Positions 6,884 to 13,906 of a DNA stretch of 16,967 nt are shown one piece after another. The translations under genes and the position numbers were made by a program. The stretch comes from DASUFH01 sp036274645. Lineage in GTDB: Bacteria > Acidobacteriota > Terriglobia > 20CM-2-55-15. Numbering within the stretch: position 1 is the first letter of the stretch; every line of letters begins with the position of its first letter. Under the pieces are notes generated by a model. The model ran no database searches and was not told where the DNA came from. It worked only from the letters and a program-made list of their open reading frames with translations. The DNA lies in the NCBI GenBank assembly GCA_036274645.1, contig DASUFH010000039.1, positions 1-16,967 on the forward strand, written 5' to 3'.

Positions 6884-7653
6884 GATCTGGGCTCCGGCGT
6901 TTCCGGTTCCTTTAGTTGTTCGGATTCGCTCAGGATCACGATGTCCACGCGGCGGTTCATTGCCCGTCCGACGTCCGTATTGTTGGGTCCGATCGGCCGA
7001 TGTTCTCCGTAACCCGCAACGGAAAGCCGCGAGGATCTGAATCCGAACTGCGTGGTCAGATACGAAAGAATGAAAGTCGCCCGCGCGGTGGACAGCTCCC
7101 AGTTGGAGGGAAACCGCGCGGTGTGAATCGGCGTGTTGTCCGTGTGTCCTTCGATGCGAAGGTTGTAGGGGACATCCTGCAATGTCTGGGCGATGACCCT
7201 GAGCGCTTCCTGTCCCGACGCCTTCAGGTCCGCCTGCCCGGAATCGAAAAAGCCGGCTTCCGTCAGGCTGACCACCAGTCCACGCCGTTCCTGCACCATG
7301 CGAACCCGGTCGACAAAATGCGCCCGTTCCAGTTTGGCCTGAATATCCGCCTGCAGCGCGAGCAGCGACGGCGGCGAGGAAACGGGCGGCGAGATCGGCT
7401 CGATCAGAAGCTGTTGCGCGACGCCCTTGGGGCCACCATCGGAAAGCGGAAGCCTGGGGCTGCCCGCCTCGAATACCCGGCTGTCAAAGGCGGACTGCAT
7501 GGATTGAACCAGCTTGCCCAGTTTCTGGGCGTCCACCTGGGAAATGGCGTACAGGGTGACGAAAAACGCGAACAGCAGCGTGATGAAGTCCGCGTAAGAC
7601 ACCAGCCATCGTTCGTGATTAACGTGTTCTTCGTGTTTCTTTTTTCGCGCCAT
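6853..7653 (-). CDS. motB: Flagellar motor stator protein MotB
   Basis: This is a 266-residue stator subunit anchored to peptidoglycan, which with MotA forms the ion channel that drives flagellar rotation. A short basic N-terminus (MARKKKHEEH) precedes one membrane helix, about 18-38, in the YADFITLLFAFF pattern; D22 is the expected ion-binding aspartate. A plug/linker region follows (about 40-115). The OmpA-like peptidoglycan-binding domain (about 125-242) contains EGHTDNTP (168-175), LSTARA (187-192) and NRRVDIV (233-239). The tail after residue 242 is Pro/Glu-rich, and its final residues are encoded inside the palindromic element, suggesting the natural C-terminus was altered by that insertion. 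The gene starts 8 bp after motA. The ion used (proton or sodium) cannot be decided here. Confidence 0.96.
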   Translation of the reverse strand: MARKKKHEEHVNHERWLVSYADFITLLFAFFVTLYAISQVDAQKLGKLVQSMQSAFDSRVFEAGSPRLPLSDGGPKGVAQQLLIEPISPPVSSPPSLLALQADIQAKLERAHFVDRVRMVQERRGLVVSLTEAGFFDSGQADLKASGQEALRVIAQTLQDVPYNLRIEGHTDNTPIHTARFPSNWELSTARATFILSYLTTQFGFRSSRLSVAGYGEHRPIGPNNTDVGRAMNRRVDIVILSESEQLKEPETPEPRSPGNSGPDLN

Positions 7654-7661
7654 GGTTTGCT

Positions 7662-8462
7662 TCAGGCCGCCGCCGCGCTGGCTTTGCCGGCGGCATGGTC
7701 TTTACCCGTCTTTTTGTGATCGTGGGAGAGGTATCCGTTCAGTTTTTCTTCGATGACTCGCGGGTTGATGCCCTCGAGAATTCCGAGAACCCCGTCCAGC
7801 ATCATTTCTCTCTGCGACATTGCGGCCTGGTGTTTCAGCTTCAGCTTGTTCGCGCACGGCAGAAAGAACAGGTTGGCCATCGAAACACCATAGACCGTCG
7901 CGACGAAGGCCACCGCAATACCGGATCCCAGCTTGCTGGGGTCGGAGAGGTTTTCCATGACGTGGATCAGGCCGAGCACCGCTCCGATGATTCCGATGGT
8001 CGGCGCATATCCACCCGCCGCCTCGAAGACCTTGGCGTCATGTTGTCCTTCATGATCAAGGTGGTCGAGTTCGATCTCCATCGTTTCGCGCAGCAGTTTC
8101 GAGTCGGTGCCGTCCACGGCCAGCGAGAGGGCTTTGCGGAGAAAGCCGTCGCTCACTCCGGCGATGTCGCCTTCCAGCGAGATGAGCCCTTCTTTGCGCG
8201 CCTTGTTCGCCAGCGCAATGATTTCCTGCACGATGCCGGCGCTGGAGACTTTGGGTTCAAGCAGGATCCTGGTCATGCCCTTGGCCGCGCCGATGATGGC
8301 CGAAAGGGGAAATGACAGTGTGGTCGCGCCCAGTGTTCCACCCAGAACGATGATGGCCGCGGTGGGCTGGCTGATCGAACCGAAATGCAGTCCTTCCAGC
8401 ACGGCGCCGCCGAGGACTGCGCCAAGCCCCAACACGATTCCAATGATTGATGCGATATCCAA
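7662..8462 (-). CDS. motA: Flagellar motor stator protein MotA
   Basis: This is a 266-residue inner-membrane protein that forms the stator with MotB and pushes on the rotor protein FliG. Four membrane segments are seen: about 4-22, 33-52, 150-170 and 180-202. The cytoplasmic loop has ARKEGLISLE with R89 and E97, matching the charged residues that contact FliG in the family. The two conserved prolines are P154 (GYAPTIG) and P202 (FFLPC). The C-terminus is Lys/His/Ala-rich. The start is a rare TTG at 8460-8462: the resulting MDIASIIGIVLG matches family N-termini, and GAGGGA at 8469-8474 lies 6 nt upstream. It lies 64 bp after flbD and 8 bp before motB, a standard order. Confidence 0.96.
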   Translation of the reverse strand: MDIASIIGIVLGLGAVLGGAVLEGLHFGSISQPTAAIIVLGGTLGATTLSFPLSAIIGAAKGMTRILLEPKVSSAGIVQEIIALANKARKEGLISLEGDIAGVSDGFLRKALSLAVDGTDSKLLRETMEIELDHLDHEGQHDAKVFEAAGGYAPTIGIIGAVLGLIHVMENLSDPSKLGSGIAVAFVATVYGVSMANLFFLPCANKLKLKHQAAMSQREMMLDGVLGILEGINPRVIEEKLNGYLSHDHKKTGKDHAAGKASAAAA

Positions 8463-8468
8463 CGCCTG

Positions 8469-8474
8469 TCCCTC
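8469..8474 (-). promoter_or_regulatory. Ribosome binding site for the TTG start of motA
   Basis: GAGGGA on the minus strand is 6 nt from the TTG codon at 8460-8462. No ATG or GTG nearby would keep the conserved first membrane segment whole, so this site decides the start. Confidence 0.55.
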
Positions 8475-8526
8475 GAGTCCTTTCCAGGTTTGTGGCCGAA
8501 CGCCGCGAACATTTGCGGGATACGGG

Positions 8527-8736
8527 TCAACTCCTGCGCGCCAGCTCCAGCGGGGACTGATTCAGAGTCCTCTTGAATTCAACAATGCGGCGCAGGATTT
8601 CCGTCTCGTCTTCCTTAACGACGAATGAGCTGCCGTTCGTCATCATGACCACGTGGTCCGCGCCCAGTTCCACGTGCTCAATCAGATCGGGATTGAGTAA
8701 GATCTCCGTGTTGTTGAGCCGGGTCAGTCTGATCAT
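8527..8736 (-). CDS. flbD: FlbD family flagellar protein
   Basis: This is a 69-residue protein matching the small FlbD family found beside flagellar motor and hook genes. The N-terminus MIRLTRLNNTEILLNPDLIE is the family signature, followed by a beta-rich section (VVMMTNGSSFVVKED, 29-43) and a final helix with VEFKR (52-56). The biochemical role of this family is not well defined; it is not the Caulobacter sigma-54 regulator of the same name. The ATG has a GGGGGA upstream at close spacing. It is 52 bp after the stop of the large glycosyltransferase gene and starts the flbD-motA-motB block. No promoter is evident in the 52 bp, which hints at read-through from the glycosyltransferase genes. Confidence 0.92.
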   Translation of the reverse strand: MIRLTRLNNTEILLNPDLIEHVELGADHVVMMTNGSSFVVKEDETEILRRIVEFKRTLNQSPLELARRS

Positions 8737-8788
8737 GATGTCCCCCGGGCGCGCGAATCCGTGCTCGCCCGTCGGACGTATCGGGAGA

Positions 8789-11700
8789 TCAGGCGCCCAG
8801 GATTAGAACTTTTTTCTGTTCGAGGTACCGCGCCCGGGCTTCCAGCACGCGGCGTTTGCCGGCGGCGTATTCCTGGGTCCTGGCGTAGATGGCCTGGATG
8901 GTTCGGAGAAAGTCACGCTGTTTCCCGCTGGTCATGGAACTGCCGTCAGTCCGCCACGAGAATTCGCAGGTCGTCCTGTTCAGATGGGTGAAGGCAAACT
9001 GGCGCGAGAGTCGTATCCAGAGGTCCCAGTCCTCGTGCGTCGTCAACGATTCGTCGAACAGGCCGACAGTTTCGAGGCACTTGCGGCGATGCATGACGCA
9101 CAGGACCGGGATGAAGTTGCCCACCAGAATCTGATCGTTGTCGAAGTCCATCGAATACGGCACGTCCCGGTGGGTCACGGTCCATCCTTCCGGGCCGTGG
9201 CTTTGATGCGCCCGGGCCGCGTCCGTATAGGCGACAGGCGCGCTATTCGCGTCCAGGTAGCGCGTCAGGGTTTCAAGGTGATCGGGATAGAAGAGGTCGT
9301 CATCGTCCAGGTAAGCGATGTATTCACCCCGGGCCATCCGGATGCCGGAGTTTCTGGCCGCGGCCAGTCCGAGGTTGCGGCCGTGGCGGATGGTGGTGAT
9401 CTTCCGGGACTTGTTCCGGCGTGAAACGACATCGTCGATGTCGGATCCGGCATCGTTCACCACCAGGATCTCGAAATTCTGCATCTTCTGTTTGCGAACG
9501 CTGTCGATGGCCGCCGCCAGCAATTCCGGCCGATTGAACGTGGGCATGATTACCGAAACCCGTGTTTCAGCGGCGACGCGGACCTCATGGCGCGCGGGTT
9601 CGGGCGCCGGCGCGCCCCCGGCGGCCCCGGCCGCTCGCAGGGTCAGCAGGGGTTGCGGTGAGAACGCGAGATATTTCGAGTACAGCAGTTCGGCCCATTC
9701 TCGGGTCTGGCGCGCGCCGGGCAATGAATTCGAAAAGATCCATGGCGACAGTGGAATCTGCAGTTCTGAACAGCGCGCGGCAAGGTCCCGCGCGATTTCT
9801 TCGTCTCCTTGAGAGCGGCCGAGCGCGATCAGCGTTTCATAGGCGGATGTCAGCGTGGGGTCGAGTTCCACCGCGTCTTCGGCGTGCTCGCGCGCGCTCG
9901 TCAGATCCCCTTCCGCCGCGGCGGCCAGCGCCGCCAGGAAGTGCGCGGCGACATCATCGGGCCGCTCGTCCAGAAAACGCCGCAGGGTCCGGCGCGCCCC
10001 GGCGAAATCCATCGTCTTGATTGCCGCCACGCCGGCCAGAAACCTCGTTTCCAGCGTGGCGCCCGGCCTGCGCGCCAGCTCCAGCAGGTGCGCCGACGCT
10101 TCGCGCCAGCGCGCGCGCGCGACGTAGCGCCGGGCCAGGACGGCTCGGAGCGTTTCAGGCGAGCCAGTCTGCGGGTTGTCGCCCAGGCGGACCAGCGCGT
10201 CCGCCCATTCTTCAGTCGCATCGTCGTAAAGTCCCGGGTGATTCAAGACGATCTGCGCCTGCAGTTCCGCGTCGCGCTCGAGCGCGGAGGAATACATGGA
10301 GGCGCCGCGCTTCCGGTAGAGGAACAGAGGCTCCCGCGCCACCGCGGCGCGGGCCCCGCCGGCCAGGCACGTGATCCAGAAGTCCCAGTCCTCATAGCCC
10401 CAGCGCATGTTGGCGCGATAGCCGCCGGCCTGCCTCCAGAGACTCTTCCGGAACAGCGAGCAGTAGTTGATCTGGTTGCTGACCGCGATGGATTCCAGGG
10501 CCGGGTTGCCGCACGGAATCCGCCGCTGCGAATCCCCGAATTCCTCCAGGTCGGCCCCCACGATCGAGAGGCCGGGATCAGAAGCGAACATGCCGAGACA
10601 CGTTTCGAGGAAGGCGGGTTTGATCCTGTCATCGGCGTCCAGCGGCAGAATGAACTCACCCCGGGCTGCCTCGATTCCGGCGTTGCGGCTGGCGGCCAGT
10701 CCCTGGTTTGGATGCGATATCAACCGGATGACCTGATCCGGGTTTTCGTCGGCAAGCCTTCGGGCGACGACGGCCGTGTCATCCGGACTGCCGTCATCCA
10801 CAATAATGATTTCGAACTGACGACAGCTCTGCTCGAGAACGCTGGCAACCGCTTCCGGGAGGAATTGCGCCTGTTTGTAACAGGGAATGACAACCGAAAC
10901 GAGTCCGGCTTCCAACGCTTCCTGCGCCGATCCATTTCCGGAAGAGCGGCCGGGCGCGCGCGCCGCGGCTGGCGGCGGACCAATGATTTCGGCGGAGGGG
11001 CGCCGCAGCGCCGACATGTAGAGGCGCTCGTAGTCGTCGACAATGCGGTCCCACGTGTACCGCGCCTTCCACTCGTCGTGCCCCTGTCGTCCAAGCTCGC
11101 TGCGAAGCGCCTCTGAATCCAGCAGCTCATGAACCTTGCGCGCCATGTCGGCCGGCTCCGCCACCCATCCGCCCGCCAGTTCCGCGACATTGCCGACGTT
11201 GGTGGAAAGCCAGGGCGCTTTTGCCGCCATCGCCTCAAGAATGACCAGCGGGAAACATTCCACATCCGATCCAAACCAGAACAGATCGGCGTCCTTCAGG
11301 GCGCTGACCACGTCTTCACGCGGCAGTTCGTCGAAGAAGACCACGTTCTCCAGGGACGCGGCCGCCTGAACGCACTCGCTCCAACAGCCGCCCTCCACGC
11401 GGGCGCCGATGATCGCCAGCGTGACGTCGTCGCGCCCCAGCTCCCTGAACCAACGGAGCAGATGATTGTGTCCCTTGCCGTGAAAGTGATTGGCCACCGT
11501 AATGACGAGGCGCGGCGTGTGAATGCCGTATTTGTCGCGGAAGCTGGGAGACGGTCGGTCGAACTCCTCTTCGGCGGCGCCGTTGCCGATGACCACCGAG
11601 TTCGTCAGCCCGTGCTTCCGGCTGAATCTGGCGTCGCGATAGTTTCCGGAGAGGTGAACGACGCGGTCATATTTTGCGAGTATTGACGGCAATGCCTCAA

Positions 11701-12937
11701 AGTACGCGTTGTAGGGCGCCGCAAACAACGCGGAATAGCCGCAGGGCACGAAGACCCTGGCGGCCCGGATGCGGTCGAGCAGGGGGAATACGAGGTCGGA
11801 TGACCAGATCTGACCGGCGTAATTCACGATGACATCGAAATCGCCGTTCAGAACAAACTGCTGATAGGCTTCCGCCTCGCCTTCGATGCCCAGTGCGCGG
11901 TTTCCACTCACGCGGAACTGCCGGACCTCCACTCCATTCAAGCGGGAGAAGCTCCGGTCCGGATGAAATCCCGTCGCCACGGTGACGTGATGTCCACGTT
12001 GAACCAGCCGTTCGGAAATCTGCCGGATCACTTCTTCGCTTCCGCCGACCTGCGGGTGGTACGTCTGCACCGTATGCAGAATGCGCAGGCGCCGCTGCCG
12101 TCCCTGCCGGTAGGAGCGCGAGAGCTGCGCCGGCTCGCGCAGAATGACGGGCGCGCCGGATTCGCCGTGAGACGCATAGATGGCGCGGACCTTCTCCGAC
12201 AGACGGATCTGCAGCGCCGCCCGCTGACTGCCGATGCTCGCGGAGTGGAGACGGATGCGATGGAGAACCTCGGGGATATTGGCCAGAGAGAACCCGGCCA
12301 GAAGCGCCCGCATGAAGAAGTCGTAGTCATCGACGCTGCGGAACTCGTCCCGATAGCCGCCGATGGTCTCGAACACTTCCCTCCGGATCATGCTTGCGCT
12401 GTTGATCATCGAGTTCACGTCCTGGAACGTTCGTCGAATGTCCGCAGGTGTGATCTCGAGGGGCGGCTGGCCCAGCTCCTCGTCCTCGTCGCTGAAGTAC
12501 TCGGCGAGCGTGCCCACGATCGAAACTTCGGGATGATCTTCGAGGTACCGGACCAGCGTCTCCAGCTTGCCGGGCAGCGAGATGTCGTCGGAATCGTGAT
12601 TCAGAAAAAAGCGCGAGGCGGGGTGCGCCGCCCGCAGCGCCTTATTGCGCGCGGCCACTTCGCCACGGTGCGGGCTGCGGATGACCCGGATGCGGGCGTC
12701 GGCGCGGGCGTAGCGTTCCGCGACGGCCAGGGTCTGATCAGTGGATCCGTCGTCCACCAGGATCAGTTCGAAGTCGGTGAACGATTGTTCGAGCAGGCTG
12801 TCGAGGGTCTCCGCCAGATAGCGCGCGGAGTTGTACGCCGGAACGAAGATGGTCAGAACGGGGACGGCGCCCGTGATCGACGCCCTCCGATCCAGCGCTG
12901 AATCCGTGTGAAGATTTCGGACCATCGATGTTCCCAC
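8789..12937 (-). CDS. Giant multi-domain glycosyltransferase (GT2-GT4-GT2-TPR-like-GT2)
   Basis: This 1382-residue protein should transfer several sugars from nucleotide-sugar donors, probably at the cytoplasmic membrane face. Module 1, GT2 (about 26-240), has VDDGSTD and the DxD-like NHDSDD (113-118). Module 2, GT4/GT-B (about 283-645), has GGSEE (298-302), HGKGH (486-490) and the E-x7-E motif E560/E568. Module 3, GT2 (about 677-900), has VDDGSPDD, LDADD (766-770) and YEDWDFW (848-854). A helical, TPR-like stretch covers about 925-1060. Module 4, GT2 (about 1125-1340), has LDDDD (1210-1214) and HEDWDLW (1301-1307). The GTG start is backed by AAGGAG 5 nt upstream. It overlaps the CgeB-like gene by 85 bp. 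No membrane segment is seen. Acceptor and product are unknown; flagellin or a surface polysaccharide is a guess from context. Confidence 0.9.
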   Translation of the reverse strand: MGTSMVRNLHTDSALDRRASITGAVPVLTIFVPAYNSARYLAETLDSLLEQSFTDFELILVDDGSTDQTLAVAERYARADARIRVIRSPHRGEVAARNKALRAAHPASRFFLNHDSDDISLPGKLETLVRYLEDHPEVSIVGTLAEYFSDEDEELGQPPLEITPADIRRTFQDVNSMINSASMIRREVFETIGGYRDEFRSVDDYDFFMRALLAGFSLANIPEVLHRIRLHSASIGSQRAALQIRLSEKVRAIYASHGESGAPVILREPAQLSRSYRQGRQRRLRILHTVQTYHPQVGGSEEVIRQISERLVQRGHHVTVATGFHPDRSFSRLNGVEVRQFRVSGNRALGIEGEAEAYQQFVLNGDFDVIVNYAGQIWSSDLVFPLLDRIRAARVFVPCGYSALFAAPYNAYFEALPSILAKYDRVVHLSGNYRDARFSRKHGLTNSVVIGNGAAEEEFDRPSPSFRDKYGIHTPRLVITVANHFHGKGHNHLLRWFRELGRDDVTLAIIGARVEGGCWSECVQAAASLENVVFFDELPREDVVSALKDADLFWFGSDVECFPLVILEAMAAKAPWLSTNVGNVAELAGGWVAEPADMARKVHELLDSEALRSELGRQGHDEWKARYTWDRIVDDYERLYMSALRRPSAEIIGPPPAAARAPGRSSGNGSAQEALEAGLVSVVIPCYKQAQFLPEAVASVLEQSCRQFEIIIVDDGSPDDTAVVARRLADENPDQVIRLISHPNQGLAASRNAGIEAARGEFILPLDADDRIKPAFLETCLGMFASDPGLSIVGADLEEFGDSQRRIPCGNPALESIAVSNQINYCSLFRKSLWRQAGGYRANMRWGYEDWDFWITCLAGGARAAVAREPLFLYRKRGASMYSSALERDAELQAQIVLNHPGLYDDATEEWADALVRLGDNPQTGSPETLRAVLARRYVARARWREASAHLLELARRPGATLETRFLAGVAAIKTMDFAGARRTLRRFLDERPDDVAAHFLAALAAAAEGDLTSAREHAEDAVELDPTLTSAYETLIALGRSQGDEEIARDLAARCSELQIPLSPWIFSNSLPGARQTREWAELLYSKYLAFSPQPLLTLRAAGAAGGAPAPEPARHEVRVAAETRVSVIMPTFNRPELLAAAIDSVRKQKMQNFEILVVNDAGSDIDDVVSRRNKSRKITTIRHGRNLGLAAARNSGIRMARGEYIAYLDDDDLFYPDHLETLTRYLDANSAPVAYTDAARAHQSHGPEGWTVTHRDVPYSMDFDNDQILVGNFIPVLCVMHRRKCLETVGLFDESLTTHEDWDLWIRLSRQFAFTHLNRTTCEFSWRTDGSSMTSGKQRDFLRTIQAIYARTQEYAAGKRRVLEARARYLEQKKVLILGA

Positions 12938-13881
12938 GTGTGCTCCTTAATGGTTCGTTGATACCCGGCTTCGGCGATGGCGTCGCGCTCCGACTCGTGA
13001 CGGGAGAAGTAACGAATCCGATCGATCATCTCCTCGGGACACCGGAAGACCACAACTTCTTTGCCGTCGGCGTAATACTCTTCGAGGTTGTCGGCCGGTC
13101 CGGTCAGCAGGAAACTGCGCGTTCCCGGGATCTCGAAGTTCCGTCCTTTGATCTGCTGCCGCGCGTCCGTCGACGCGTTGGACAAATTGAGATTGATCCG
13201 GCTCCGGTTGAACACCCGGATCATTTCGTTGAACGGCAGGCGCGGCGCGCCTCGCCATCCGTAACCAAAGACCTTCAGCGGAATTCCCCGGTTCCAGAGC
13301 GATTGGGCGACTTCCGCTCTCGACCCGTGTGGCTGGCCGACGAAACTGACTTCGATTTCGCGTGAACAGGGAAGTGGGCGGTACAACTCCTGGTTGCAGG
13401 CCCACTGGCTCTTGACGACCCGATCTCCCATTCCAATGGCCCGGTATTTGGGAATCGCCTCCGAATCCGTCGTGATCGCAACGTTGAAATTCGGAGCGAC
13501 AAACCGTGAATAGCTGTCGAAGCGCCAGTGATCGTCGCAGAACCAGTTCAGCGTCACGGTGCCGGTTTCGGCGCTGATCCGTTGGAGGACTTCGCCGCAG
13601 GGGTCGTGCTGCGGGTTGAACAGGACGGAAACCAGGTAGTCGGGATTTTCGCGCCGGACCGTTTCCCAGAGCATTTCCGACATGCGTTCCTGGCCGTGCC
13701 GGCGGCCGAGCTCCATGAAATCGAAGCGTGCCATTTCCCATCCGCTCTTTTCGCAATATCGCTTCAGCGGATGGCAAAAATTGCGCTCTTCGAAGCTGAG
13801 GCCGCGCGCCGGATCGCCGTAGTCGTACAGCATTCCGGCGTACAGCAATCTTTTGTTGGAGCGTCCGTCTGGTTGTTTCAT
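12853..13881 (-). CDS. CgeB-like glycosyltransferase
   Basis: This 342-residue protein resembles the CgeB family of GT-B-fold glycosyltransferases. The N-terminal half (about 10-165) has alternating strands and helices with NWFCDDHWRF (112-121). The C-terminal half contains VSFVGQPHGSRAE (178-190), FGYGWRG (205-211), INLNLSNAS (229-237) and the family signature KGRNFEIPG (245-253), followed by EEYYADGKEVV (267-277) and a terminal helix with HTWEHRW (314-320). The last region is the usual nucleotide-sugar-binding end of these enzymes. It starts 25 bp after the preceding glycosyltransferase and its final 85 bp lie inside the next gene in another frame. The ribosome site is weak. Donor and acceptor are unknown. 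A spore-coat role, from which CgeB is named, is not implied here. Confidence 0.88.
   Translation of the reverse strand: MKQPDGRSNKRLLYAGMLYDYGDPARGLSFEERNFCHPLKRYCEKSGWEMARFDFMELGRRHGQERMSEMLWETVRRENPDYLVSVLFNPQHDPCGEVLQRISAETGTVTLNWFCDDHWRFDSYSRFVAPNFNVAITTDSEAIPKYRAIGMGDRVVKSQWACNQELYRPLPCSREIEVSFVGQPHGSRAEVAQSLWNRGIPLKVFGYGWRGAPRLPFNEMIRVFNRSRINLNLSNASTDARQQIKGRNFEIPGTRSFLLTGPADNLEEYYADGKEVVVFRCPEEMIDRIRYFSRHESERDAIAEAGYQRTIKEHTWEHRWSEIFTRIQRWIGGRRSRAPSPF
12943..12948 (-). promoter_or_regulatory. Ribosome binding site for the giant glycosyltransferase
   Basis: AAGGAG on the minus strand is 5 nt from the GTG codon at 12935-12937 and lies inside the CgeB-like coding region. It supports the GTG over the in-frame ATG at 12923-12925, and so confirms a true 85 bp gene overlap. 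Confidence 0.7.
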
Positions 13882-13906
13882 CGTTGGTCTCTGGGGGTGT
13901 TCTTCA

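Noticed and set aside
8737..8788. Promoter for flbD in the 52 bp gap
   Set aside because: No -35/-10, sigma-28 or GG-N10-GC pattern was seen on the minus strand.
10100..10135. GC-alternating run that might be a repeat or Z-DNA site
   Set aside because: It falls inside an uninterrupted coding frame for an Ala/Arg-rich helical region and is explained by codon use.
9809..11116. Plus-strand open frame of 435 codons
   Set aside because: It lies wholly antisense to GT2 and TPR-like modules with clear motifs; composition is Arg/Gly-heavy and it has no domain signature.
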